Below the pieces are notes generated by a model that was given only the letters and a program-made list of their open reading frames with translations, did not search any database and was not told the origin of the DNA. Both the position numbers and the translations under genes were made by a program. Below are positions 35,663-43,851 of a stretch of 50,612 bases of DNA, one piece after another. The stretch's first letter is position 1. Every line of letters starts with the position of its first letter. Source of the stretch: Sphingomonadaceae bacterium (GTDB taxonomy: Bacteria > Pseudomonadota > Alphaproteobacteria > Sphingomonadales > Sphingomonadaceae); contig JAPZTW010000008.1 in NCBI GenBank assembly GCA_027533105.1, positions 536,684 to 587,295 on the forward strand, read 5' to 3'.

Positions 35663-37159
35663 CTATCCGCCAAGCACCGTGTTCGGCCCCATGCCGATGT
35701 CGTTGCCATTGGCCCAGGTCGAATGGGTGCCCGAGCAGAACCGTTCGGGCAGAATGATCCGGCAGACCGGCCCGGCGGCGATGTTCTTGGCATCGATCAG
35801 CACGCATTCGGAACGGTCCAGGCCGACATCGGCGATGAACGAGACGAGATAGCCGTCGTCCTCGTCCTTGGCATTGATCCGCGGGGCGAAGGGCGCCTCG
35901 CTGCCATAGCGGCCGGGGCCGAAGCTGATTTCCTCGCTCGTCCCGGTTTCCAGATCGTGCTTGATCAGGCCGGTGAACAGGAACCAGTAGGGTTCGGGCA
36001 CGGCCGAATAGGCATAGCGGTATTTCCGCCCGGCATATTTCTGGTTGAACATGCCGAACTCCAGGATCCGGTCGTCCAGCCGCTCCTCGCGGGTTTCGCC
36101 GGTCTTCAGGTTGAAGCGCCAGCGGTGCAGCTTGGGCTTCATCAGCCCCTGGCTGAGATAGGCCATCATCCGCTCCAGGCCTTCGGGGGCATCGGGATGC
36201 GACTTGGGCTGCGGCTCTTCCTGGAAATAGCCGTCCAGGATCACCTCGTCGCCTTCCTCCCAGGCGTTGAGCCAGTGCAGGGTATAGGTCGGCTCAGCTT
36301 CGAACCAGCGGATGTCCTCGGGCTGGCCCATGCGCGGGATCAGGCCGAAGCGGGTCTTCTGGTCCGGGTGGAACTGCACGACGTGGAGGTTGCGCTCCAG
36401 CAGTTCGGGGTTCCAGTAGAGCGGCATGTCGTTGACGATGGCGTAGTTCTTGGTGAAGGCCATGTCGTGCGGCAGCCGCGGCCCGGCCAGCGGGACCGGG
36501 ATATAATGCTTCAGCTTGTTGTCCGGCCCGACCACCCCGTAATGCATGTAGGGGGCGTGCTTGGAATAGTTGAAGAACAGCAGCTCGCCGGTTGCCTCGT
36601 CGACCTTGGTATGGGCCGAAACCCCGTCCAGCGGCACCCAGCCTTCGGTCCCGAACTGTTCGAGCGTGAAGGGATCAAGCCGATAGCCTTCGCCGCACTG
36701 GTAGAAAGTGGACAGGATCTTGCCGGCATGGACCACCACGTCGGTCGAGGATGAATCCTTGAGCCATTCCTGCGCGCCCCAGCCGGGCCGGGTCGACTTG
36801 TGCGGCGGCTCCATCAGCCCGGCCCACAGCGCGCGTCCGGCTTCCTGTTCGGCCTGGAAGGCCTTGGTCCGCACGAACCGGCTGCGGTACGAGGCGCGAC
36901 CGTTCTTGAAGCTGATCGCGTGGATGAAGCCATCGCCATCGAAGGGGTGGTAGCGGCCGATCGGTTCGTGCACCGGTACTTCCCCGGTGCGGACATAGAC
37001 CCCGTCGATATCGTCGGGGATCGTCCCGATCACTTCCGCATCGCCATTGGCGAAGATCGCGTTCCATTCGTTGAAGGTCGGGCGCCAGGCCCCCTGCATA
37101 TAGGGGTGGTCGGTGTTCTTCAGCGTCGAGCGGATGGTTTCGACCAACTGGGCGGTCAT
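35663..37159 (-). CDS. Carotenoid/lignostilbene-cleavage oxygenase family protein
   Basis: Non-haem iron dioxygenase (RPE65/CCD/LSD family) of 498 residues that splits an alkene double bond. The four iron-binding histidines are visible as H183 (SAHTKVD), H231 (LPHDMAF), H295 (LHWLNAW) and H479 (GTHSTWA). VYVRTGEVPV and RYHPFDGDGFIHA near the N-terminus are family marks. Bacterial members cleave stilbenes, isoeugenol-like phenylpropanoids or apocarotenoids. The tannase-family esterase and CoA ligase nearby favour an aromatic substrate, but apocarotenoids cannot be excluded. It is second in its operon, 4 nt after the NMO-family gene and one base before the CoA ligase start. Confidence 0.93.
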   Translation of the reverse strand: MTAQLVETIRSTLKNTDHPYMQGAWRPTFNEWNAIFANGDAEVIGTIPDDIDGVYVRTGEVPVHEPIGRYHPFDGDGFIHAISFKNGRASYRSRFVRTKAFQAEQEAGRALWAGLMEPPHKSTRPGWGAQEWLKDSSSTDVVVHAGKILSTFYQCGEGYRLDPFTLEQFGTEGWVPLDGVSAHTKVDEATGELLFFNYSKHAPYMHYGVVGPDNKLKHYIPVPLAGPRLPHDMAFTKNYAIVNDMPLYWNPELLERNLHVVQFHPDQKTRFGLIPRMGQPEDIRWFEAEPTYTLHWLNAWEEGDEVILDGYFQEEPQPKSHPDAPEGLERMMAYLSQGLMKPKLHRWRFNLKTGETREERLDDRILEFGMFNQKYAGRKYRYAYSAVPEPYWFLFTGLIKHDLETGTSEEISFGPGRYGSEAPFAPRINAKDEDDGYLVSFIADVGLDRSECVLIDAKNIAAGPVCRIILPERFCSGTHSTWANGNDIGMGPNTVLGG

Positions 37160-37163
37160 GGCG

Positions 37164-38111
37164 CTACTCCTTTTCCTCGAATCCCGGCGGCTTCACAGCC
37201 GCATCATATTCAGCTTTCAGGCGGGCGGCGATAGCCGCGATCGGCTCGACCGCGCGGACCGCGCCCACGCCCTGCCCGGCCGACCAGACGTTCTTCCACG
37301 CCTTGGCATCGTCCTGGGCATTGGCGAAATCGGGGCGCTTGTCCTCGGGCATCCGGTCAGGGTCATAGCCCGCGGCGATCAGGCTGGGGCGCAGCCAGTT
37401 GGCGGTCACCCCGGTGATGCCTTTCGACGGCACGATGTCACCCGCTCCCGCTGCGACGACCATCGCCTTGTATTCGGGCGCGGCCAGGCTTTCTTCGCAG
37501 GCGATCAGCGCCGTGCCCAGATAGGCCAGGTCCGCCCCCAGCACTTCGGCCGCGCGGATCGCCTGACCGGTGGAGATCGCTCCGCCCAGCACGATCGCTC
37601 CGTCCCAGAACTGGCGCACTTCCTCGACAAAGGCGAAGCCGGCGGTCAGCCCGGTATGGCCGCCCGCGCCGCTTGCCACCAGCACCAGGCCATCGACCCC
37701 GGCGGCTGCGGCCTTGCGCGCGAAGGCCACCGAATTGACATCGGCAAAGACCAGCCCGCCATAGTCATGCACCGCCTCGATCACGCGCGAGGGGCTGCCC
37801 AGCGCGGTGATCACCAGCGGCGCGCGGTGGCGGACAATGGCGGCCAGGTCCGCGCCCAGGCGCTCGTTCGAGGGATGGACCACCAGGTTGGCTGCCCAGG
37901 GTGCCGCCGCCGGATCATCCGCCAGGGCGACGGTGATCGCCTGCAGCCAAGCCTCAAGGTCGGCTTCGGTCCGGGCATTGGGCGTGGGGAACGATCCGAT
38001 CAGTCCGGCCCGGCAGGCGGCAATCACCATGTCCGGGCCCGACACCAGGAACATCGGCGCGGCAATCGCCGGCAGCGCCAGATTGCGCCTGAGTGCCTGT
38101 GGGATCGTCAT
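37164..38111 (-). CDS. Nitronate monooxygenase/enoyl-reductase-like flavoprotein
   Basis: FMN TIM-barrel protein of 315 residues. LPAIAAPMFLVSGPDMVIA starts the barrel, VDGLVLVASGAGGHTG carries the conserved catalytic-type histidine H152, and LGGAISTGQAIRAAEVLGADLAYLGT is the FMN phosphate site. This superfamily includes nitronate monooxygenases, FabK-type enoyl reductases and quinone reductases. In an operon with a CoA ligase and thiolases an enoyl-CoA or quinone reductase role is as likely as nitronate oxidation. The start at ATG 38111 follows GAGAGGAG; upstream in-frame sequence lies across the promoter. It is the first gene of the five-gene operon, transcribed away from the receptor. Confidence 0.9.
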   Translation of the reverse strand: MTIPQALRRNLALPAIAAPMFLVSGPDMVIAACRAGLIGSFPTPNARTEADLEAWLQAITVALADDPAAAPWAANLVVHPSNERLGADLAAIVRHRAPLVITALGSPSRVIEAVHDYGGLVFADVNSVAFARKAAAAGVDGLVLVASGAGGHTGLTAGFAFVEEVRQFWDGAIVLGGAISTGQAIRAAEVLGADLAYLGTALIACEESLAAPEYKAMVVAAGAGDIVPSKGITGVTANWLRPSLIAAGYDPDRMPEDKRPDFANAQDDAKAWKNVWSAGQGVGAVRAVEPIAAIAARLKAEYDAAVKPPGFEEKE

Positions 38112-38152
38112 CTTGCTCCTCTCGCGGCCGTTGCGGTGCAGTCCAGAAAGAC

Positions 38153-38188
38153 GCTTGCGCAAACGAACTGGCTTGCATAAACATACTT
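38153..38188. repeat. Two adjacent 18-bp direct repeats in the divergent promoter
   Basis: 38153-38170 and 38171-38188 are head-to-tail copies matching at 13 of 18 positions with the shared frame GCTTGC-NN-AAAC-NN-ACT. The first contains the palindrome TTGCGCAA. They sit in the 139-bp gap between the oxygenase operon and the receptor. They are a candidate operator for the fused HxlR regulator encoded downstream. Confidence 0.5.
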
Positions 38189-38250
38189 CATCCGCGTGCA
38201 CAAGGGGCAAGAGCCAGCGCGCGAAGCAACTCACCTGGGGGAGGAACACG

Positions 38251-40545
38251 ATGATCAAGCTTGCCTGCAAACTGCTGGCCGGTACCGCACTGGCGATGCC
38301 CGGCGCACTCTGGGCACAGGATGCCGCGCCGGATGACCAAGGTGGCCTCGATGAAATCGTGGTGACCGCCCAGAAGCGCGAAGAAGGCCTGTCGCGCGTG
38401 CCGATCTCGATTGCCGCGGTCAGCGGCGATGCCATCGCGGACAAGGGCACGGCCAACCTCGAGCAGCTTTCCTCGAGCGTTCCCAACCTGCGCATCACCC
38501 AGACCGGGATCGCCAACCGCATCGCCATCCGCGGTATCTCGTCCGGCGACAACAAGGGTTTCGAGCAATCGGCGGCGATGTTCGTCGATGGGCTCTATTA
38601 CGGCCGCGACCAGCTGGTCCGCATGCCAATCGTCGATGTGCAGCGGGTGGAAGTGCTGCGCGGGCCGCAGCCGACCCTGTTCGGCAAGAATGCCATCGCC
38701 GGGGCGATCAGCATCATCAACCGCACCCCGACCGACGAGTTTGAAGGTTCGGTGACCGGATCCTATGAATTCGAGCACAAGGAAACCCAGCTGACCGGCG
38801 TGCTCAACGTGCCGCTGGGCGAGCAGGCCGGGATGCGGCTGGTCGGCTATTACCGGAACATGGACGGGTACATGTTCAACACCACGCTGGGCCGCAACGA
38901 GCCGAACGTGGATACCGTCTTCCTGCGCGGGACCTTCTCCTTTGGTGACAACAATCCGGTCCAGGCCCGGCTCAAGGTCGAATATGCCAAGTTCGACGTG
39001 CTGGGCCAGGCGCGCGAGAACCTGCTGCCGCGCGGAACCTACAGCGCCTCGCCGTTCTTCTCGGGCGTCGACACCGTGCTCGACTGGCGCAGCCAGAACA
39101 ACGGCTTCGACAGCAGCACCGAAATCGTCAACTCGACGCTCAACCTCGATATCGCGCTGGGCAGCCACACCCTCAACCTGACCTCGGGCTACCTCCACTA
39201 CAATTCGGCCGAGGTGCTGGATGTCGACTATACCGCCCTGCCGATCCTCGATGGCACCAACCAGAACGAGAAGTATGACCAGCTCTCGCAGGAAGTGCGG
39301 CTGACCTCGCCGGGCGATGGGCCGTTCACCTATATCGTCGGCGGCTATTTCCAGACTTCGAAGCTGTCCGCCAATGACAACGTGCTGCTCGGCTCGTTCT
39401 TCCAGGGCCTGGCCGGACCCTTCGCGGCGTTCCGGCCGCTGGGGGATTCGCGCTCGCTGCGCACGTTCAAGCAGACCTCCACGCTGTGGTCGGGCTTTGT
39501 CCAGGGGACCTATTCGATCACCGAACAGCTGCGGGTCACCGGCGGGGTGCGCTTCAACCACGAAGCCAAGTCGGGCGATCGCAACCTGGTGATCGTGGCC
39601 GGGCCGACCAATGTCTTCCCGATCACCACGGTGCGGGCGCTGTGGGGCGCGCTGCGCGTGGCCGAGCATGCGATCACCGGCAAGATTTCGGAAAACTCGA
39701 CCACGCCGATGGCGAATATCCAGTTCGACGTCACGCCCGAGCTGATGGCCTATGCCTCTTACGCACGCGGCGTGAAGGCGGGCGGGTTCGACATCCGCTC
39801 GAACTCGCTGCCGACCCATCCGACCTTCCCCGGCACCTTCTTCTTCCGGCCGGAAACCGCAAACAACTACGAAGTCGGCCTGAAGTACAAGAGCCGCAAC
39901 CTGGCCGTGTCGGTCAACTACTACAACACCAGGTACAAGGACCTGCAGACCCTGACTTTCGATGGCGGGATCGGGTTCAACGTCAACAATGCCGCGGCTG
40001 CCAAGGTCCAGGGGGTCGAGGCCGAGGCCCGGGTCAGCCTTGGCGATCACCTGCAGCTGAGCGGTTCGCTGGCCTATCTCGACTTCAAGTATACCGACTG
40101 GCGCCAGGGCCAGTGCCCGTTCGGCACCGCGCCCAACGTGCAGCCCGGCAACTTCTGCGACTACACCGGCGCCCGCGCCACCTTCGCGCCGAAATGGTCG
40201 GGCAATATGGCGGCCGATTTCAGCTATCCGGTTGGCGACAGCCTGAAGCTTAGCCTCAACGTCAATGTCGATTTCTCCAGCCGGTACCAGACCAATGCGA
40301 CCCTGATCGATCCGTCCTCCTACCAGGAAGGCTATGCCCGGATCGGCGCGCGCCTGGCGCTGGGCAATATCGACGACAAGTGGGAGATCGCGCTGATCGG
40401 CCGTAACCTCAACAACCGGCGGATCATCCTGACTTCAGGCGCCCTGCCGCTGGCCACGACGCTGACCGGCAATACCGGCGTTGCCAATACCGGGATCTTC
40501 GACCGGCCGCGCAACATCGCCTTGCAGGCCAGCGTGAAGTTCTGA
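38251..40545 (+). CDS. TonB-dependent receptor
   Basis: Outer-membrane active transporter of 764 residues. The signal peptide is about residues 1-23 (MPGALWAQ). A TonB box, DEIVVTAQKREE, follows at about 33-44, then the plug (VPISIAAVSG, VLRGPQPTLFGKNAIAGAIS) and a barrel ending in the required aromatic residue (ASVKF). It is of the iron-complex/small-molecule type common in sphingomonads rather than the SusC type. ATG 38251 follows GGGGGAGGAACACG. It is divergent from the oxygenase operon and upstream of the tannase-family enzyme, so the ligand is inferred to be an aromatic ester, a terpenoid or another hydrophobic compound. A long hairpin separates it from the tannase gene. Confidence 0.95.
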   Translation: MIKLACKLLAGTALAMPGALWAQDAAPDDQGGLDEIVVTAQKREEGLSRVPISIAAVSGDAIADKGTANLEQLSSSVPNLRITQTGIANRIAIRGISSGDNKGFEQSAAMFVDGLYYGRDQLVRMPIVDVQRVEVLRGPQPTLFGKNAIAGAISIINRTPTDEFEGSVTGSYEFEHKETQLTGVLNVPLGEQAGMRLVGYYRNMDGYMFNTTLGRNEPNVDTVFLRGTFSFGDNNPVQARLKVEYAKFDVLGQARENLLPRGTYSASPFFSGVDTVLDWRSQNNGFDSSTEIVNSTLNLDIALGSHTLNLTSGYLHYNSAEVLDVDYTALPILDGTNQNEKYDQLSQEVRLTSPGDGPFTYIVGGYFQTSKLSANDNVLLGSFFQGLAGPFAAFRPLGDSRSLRTFKQTSTLWSGFVQGTYSITEQLRVTGGVRFNHEAKSGDRNLVIVAGPTNVFPITTVRALWGALRVAEHAITGKISENSTTPMANIQFDVTPELMAYASYARGVKAGGFDIRSNSLPTHPTFPGTFFFRPETANNYEVGLKYKSRNLAVSVNYYNTRYKDLQTLTFDGGIGFNVNNAAAAKVQGVEAEARVSLGDHLQLSGSLAYLDFKYTDWRQGQCPFGTAPNVQPGNFCDYTGARATFAPKWSGNMAADFSYPVGDSLKLSLNVNVDFSSRYQTNATLIDPSSYQEGYARIGARLALGNIDDKWEIALIGRNLNNRRIILTSGALPLATTLTGNTGVANTGIFDRPRNIALQASVKF

Positions 40546-40550
40546 TCCGG

Positions 40551-40595
40551 GCAGCCGGGGCCGGGCGGGCCTGATTTCCGCCCGGCCCCGGCTGC
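40551..40595 (+). terminator. Perfect 18-bp stem-loop between receptor and tannase
   Basis: The arms 40551-40568 and 40578-40595 are exactly complementary over 18 bp with a 9-nt loop (GCCTGATTT). The hairpin starts 6 nt after the receptor stop and ends 30 nt before the tannase ATG. The following TCCTGTTTCC is only weakly T-rich. It may be a terminator, an attenuator or an mRNA processing/stability element that sets the receptor:esterase ratio. Confidence 0.7.
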
Positions 40596-40625
40596 TCCTG
40601 TTTCCTTGAACGAAAGGCCATCGCC

Positions 40626-42140
40626 ATGCTGGCTCTTCTTGGCGCGTTGTCCCTCGCTGCCGTGCAACCGGCCACGGCCGAACCCACCCTGCGTGACGCC
40701 TGTCCCACGCTGGCCGCCCGGCTGGACCCGGACACCTTCGTCGGGGCTGTCAGCAGCCTGGTCGAAGCCCAGGGCGACATGCCCGCCTATTGCCGGGTGC
40801 GCGGCACCATCCGCCCGACGATCACATTCGAGATGCGCCTGCCGGTCGGCAACTGGAACGGCAATTACTATGTCTCGGGTTGCGGCGGCTATTGCGGGAT
40901 CATGACGACCGAAACGCCCGGCTGGGCCAACGGGATCGTCGAGCCGGTGAAGCGCGGTTATGCCGCGATCCATACCGACAGCGGCCATTCGGGCACGTCG
41001 CAGGGCGATGCCACTTGGGCCCCGGGCAACCGTGCCGCGCTGGAACTTTATGCCCATCGCTGGCTGCCGCTGGCCCATGCCGCAGGGCTTGGCCTGATCC
41101 GCTCCTTCTATGGCCGCGAGGCCCGGTTCCGTTACTTTGTCGGCTGCTCCAACGGTGGCCGGATGGCGCTGATCGCGGCCCAGCGCTACCCCAAGCTGTT
41201 CCACGGGATCATCAGCGGCTGCCCGGCCGTTGACCTGACCGATGCCGGCGGGGCCTTTGGCGCCTGGAAGCTCAAGACCAACCGCGATGCCGAGCAGCCC
41301 GTTCTGGGTCCGGCCTTCAATCGCAAGCTGCCCCTGCTGATCGCAGCGGTAAAGGCGCAGTGCGATGGTCTTGATGGCGCCGCGGATGGCCTGATCGCCC
41401 GGCCCGAGGCCTGCCGGTTCGATCCGGACCGCCTGCCCAAATGCGCGCTGGGTGTGACTCCGGCCGATTCCGATCGCTGCTTCACGGCTGAGGAACGGCG
41501 CGTCATCGGGCTCTGGCACCAGGGGCCGGTCGACAGCAAGGGCCGCCGCCTGTTTGGCGGGATGCCGATCGGCAGCGAGCAGTACTGGCGGATCTGGTAC
41601 CTGCAGGACCCGGCCAAGGCGGTCGGCACCCAGCTGGCCGATGGCTTTACCCGCCAGATCGTGTTCGATCCGCGCTATCCGGAATTCTCCGCCAGCAACT
41701 TCGATTTCGATCGCGATCCGGCCAGGTTGCGGCAGGATTTCGGCATGCTCAATGCCGACAACCCCGATCTTTCCGCGTTCCGTGCGGCGGGGGGCAAGCT
41801 GATCATGTGGCATGGCATAGCCGATCCGCTGGTCGTGCCGGCGCAATCGACCGATTACTATCGCCGGGTGCTGAAGCAGATGGGCGGGGCGGCCCGTGTG
41901 CAGCAGTTCTATCGCTTGTTCCTGGCCCCTGGCCTGGGCCATTGCTGGGAAGCGCCGTCCGCCTCTGCGCCGGAAGACTTCGATCCGATGACCGCGATTG
42001 CCGACTGGGTCGAACGCGGCCAGGCTCCCCAGCAGATCGTGGCGCGGCCATCGCCCCGGCAGGGGACGAGCCTGCCCGTTTCCGAAGTGCGCTATCGGCC
42101 CTATCCCTTGCCGCCGCAGGTGGTTGCCGTCCGCCGCTGA
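40626..42140 (+). CDS. Tannase/feruloyl-esterase-family hydrolase (exported)
   Basis: Serine esterase of 504 residues with a signal peptide (AAVQPATAEP, about residue 18). The nucleophile is S175 in VGCSNGGRMAL. The acid is D400 in WHGIADPLV and the base H439 in APGLGHCW. C174 and C440 are placed next to Ser and His as in the disulfide-linked triad of this family. Paired cysteines elsewhere (CGGYC, CDGLDGAADGLI) are also typical of the calcium-binding lid. Such enzymes release hydroxycinnamic or gallic acids or hydrolyse other aromatic esters such as MHET. It follows the receptor after a long hairpin and precedes the regulator by 21 nt. The alcohol and acid moieties cannot be told from sequence. 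Confidence 0.92.
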   Translation: MLALLGALSLAAVQPATAEPTLRDACPTLAARLDPDTFVGAVSSLVEAQGDMPAYCRVRGTIRPTITFEMRLPVGNWNGNYYVSGCGGYCGIMTTETPGWANGIVEPVKRGYAAIHTDSGHSGTSQGDATWAPGNRAALELYAHRWLPLAHAAGLGLIRSFYGREARFRYFVGCSNGGRMALIAAQRYPKLFHGIISGCPAVDLTDAGGAFGAWKLKTNRDAEQPVLGPAFNRKLPLLIAAVKAQCDGLDGAADGLIARPEACRFDPDRLPKCALGVTPADSDRCFTAEERRVIGLWHQGPVDSKGRRLFGGMPIGSEQYWRIWYLQDPAKAVGTQLADGFTRQIVFDPRYPEFSASNFDFDRDPARLRQDFGMLNADNPDLSAFRAAGGKLIMWHGIADPLVVPAQSTDYYRRVLKQMGGAARVQQFYRLFLAPGLGHCWEAPSASAPEDFDPMTAIADWVERGQAPQQIVARPSPRQGTSLPVSEVRYRPYPLPPQVVAVRR

Positions 42141-42161
42141 GGCGGGCAAAGGGGCGCTGCG

Positions 42162-43070
42162 ATGAAGCACGAAACGATCAGGGCCTGCTCGATCTGGCGC
42201 GCACTGGAAGTGGTGGGCGATGTGCCGACCCTGCTGATCCTGGAACAGGCGTTCCTGGGGCGGCGGCGCTTCCAGGATTTCGTGACCGAGACGGGTATTG
42301 CCCGGTCGGTCATCAACCAGCGGCTGGAGCGGCTGGTCGAGGCCGGCGTGCTGGAGAAATCGATCGAGCGCCGCGGGGGCTATCGCCTGACCGCGAAGGG
42401 CAAGGGCCTGTTCCCGGTCGCCCTGATGATCCTGCGCTGGCAGCACATCTGGGAAGCTGACGAGCGCGGCTTTCGCGTGCGGCTGGTCCACCGCGATTGC
42501 GGAGCGGAGACTGAACCCATCCCCGCCTGCTCGCATTGTGACCAGGCGATTGATCCGCGCGAGGTCGGCTGGGCACCCGGTCCGGGTCTGAGCCAGGTGA
42601 CCCCGGTCTATGCCCGCCGCCGCAAGCAGACCGCTGCAGCCAGCGCCAAACGCGGCAACTGGACCATGGTCGATTCCGTCATCGAACTGTTCGGTGATCG
42701 TTGGGCGACACTGGTGGTGCGCGCCTGCTTCACCGGGATCCACCGCTTCGACGAAATCCAGCGCGACACGCTGATGGCCACGAATATCCTGTCGGGCCGC
42801 ATCGAGCGACTGCTCGCCCAGGGGATTCTCAAGGCGGTGCCCTATTCCGCCCACCAGGACCGCTTCGAGTACCGCCTGACGGCAAAAGGTCGCGATCTCT
42901 ATCCGGTACTGCTTGGATTGCTGCACTGGGGCGACACCTGGTATTCCGATAGCAAGGGCCCGCCGCTGCTGCTGCAGCACAAGCCTTGCGATCACGCGCT
43001 GGTCATGCACCCATGCTGCAGCGCCTGCGGCGGCACGATCACGATTGAAAACATGGGCTTCGTGGTCTGA
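42162..43070 (+). CDS. Tandem HxlR-domain transcriptional regulator
   Basis: A regulator of 302 residues made of two HxlR winged-helix units in one chain, where most HxlR proteins are about 110-150 residues and dimerise. Unit 1 covers about 8-130 (CSIWRALEVVGD, RSVINQRLERLVEAGVLE, YRLTAKGKGLFPV). Unit 2 covers about 167-295 (MVDSVIELFGDRW, TNILSGRIERLLAQGILK, YRLTAKGRDLYPV). Each unit ends in a cysteine group: C113/C123/C126 and C276/C285/C286/C289, resembling a zinc or redox site. The hallmark first cysteine is kept in unit 1 (C9) and lost in unit 2. It is co-transcribed with the tannase and probably controls this cluster through the repeats at 38153-38188 (inference). Confidence 0.9.
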   Translation: MKHETIRACSIWRALEVVGDVPTLLILEQAFLGRRRFQDFVTETGIARSVINQRLERLVEAGVLEKSIERRGGYRLTAKGKGLFPVALMILRWQHIWEADERGFRVRLVHRDCGAETEPIPACSHCDQAIDPREVGWAPGPGLSQVTPVYARRRKQTAAASAKRGNWTMVDSVIELFGDRWATLVVRACFTGIHRFDEIQRDTLMATNILSGRIERLLAQGILKAVPYSAHQDRFEYRLTAKGRDLYPVLLGLLHWGDTWYSDSKGPPLLLQHKPCDHALVMHPCCSACGGTITIENMGFVV

Positions 43071-43246
43071 CTGCGCTCTGCCCGCAATCGGTGCGCACCG
43101 CCGCATGGCTTGTATCGGCATCACCAGCCGTGCGCAGATCGGCTATCGCACGCGCCTCGTGAACCGCTAGCCGCGCCAGCCGATCTGGCGAGCACTGTCG
43201 GCGCCTGCAGCTGATCGCCCTTTCAAACCCGCTGGCGCTCCCCTAT

Positions 43247-43813
43247 TTGACGCGCGGTTCCCCGGTCATTGCCTTGCCCCATCCGCCTTCCCCTCCCTCG
43301 CCGCTGTTGCAGGCTGTCTTGCTCGAGCACCGGGCCAAGCTGCTGCGCTTCCTCAAGGCGAGGGGCGCGGGCGAAGAGGCAGAGGATCTGTTGCAGGAGA
43401 TCTGGCTGAAGATCGCCAGGTCCGGGCCGGATCAGGTGCGGGTCACGGCACCGCTGCCTTACCTGTTCCAGGTCGCCAACAGCCTGATGATCGATCGCTA
43501 TCGCTCAAGCCGACAGGCTGCGCTGCGCGACCAGAGCTGGCTCGAAAGCACCGGCGGCGATGCCGAGAATGCCCAGGCCATGCCTACGCCCGAACGGATC
43601 GCGATCGATCGCGACCTGCTGCAGCACGTCGAGCGGGCGCTGGAACAGGCCGGCCCCCGCGCCGCCGCGATCTTTCGCCGTCACCGCATCGACGGGGTGC
43701 CGCAGCGGGAGATCGCGGGCGAGTTCGGCCTCAGTCTCAGCACGATCGAAAGCGACTTGCGCGCGGCCTATCGGGCCATCGCCAGCCTGAAGGAACAAAG
43801 CGATGAGGCTTGA
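43247..43813 (+). CDS. ECF RNA polymerase sigma factor (FecI-like)
   Basis: Sigma-70 family member of 188 residues or fewer. Region 2 is LRFLKARGAGEEAEDLLQEIWLKI with LPYLFQVANSLMIDRYR; region 4 is RAAAIFRRHRIDGVPQREIA plus the helix-turn-helix EFGLSLSTIESDLRAAYRAI. FecI-like factors are held by a FecR anti-sigma and released when an outer-membrane receptor binds ligand, and both partners follow here. The start is uncertain: TTG 43247 gives the full frame, TTG 43274 is possible, and neither has a clear ribosome site. The region 43071-43246 before it holds only a short hairpin (CGCCAG-CCGAT-CTGGCG at 43174-43190) and no recognised promoter. Confidence 0.88.
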   Translation: MTRGSPVIALPHPPSPPSPLLQAVLLEHRAKLLRFLKARGAGEEAEDLLQEIWLKIARSGPDQVRVTAPLPYLFQVANSLMIDRYRSSRQAALRDQSWLESTGGDAENAQAMPTPERIAIDRDLLQHVERALEQAGPRAAAIFRRHRIDGVPQREIAGEFGLSLSTIESDLRAAYRAIASLKEQSDEA

Positions 43814-43830
43814 CGCGATCGTCTCCGTCT
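43806..43830 (+). promoter_or_regulatory. ECF-type promoter of fecR, copy 1
   Basis: AGGCT (43806-43810), 10 nt, then GTCTCCGTCT (43821-43830). The identical two blocks with identical spacing occur at 47225-47249. It overlaps the end of the sigma gene and lies 21 nt before fecR, so fecR and the receptor could be expressed by the sigma factor separately from the sigma gene itself. Confidence 0.6.
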
Positions 43831-43851
43831 TGCGTCCAGGAGTGTCCGGCC

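Noticed and set aside
43174..43190. CGCCAG-CCGAT-CTGGCG hairpin before the sigma gene
   Set aside because: Short stem with no T-run; may be chance in G+C-rich DNA.
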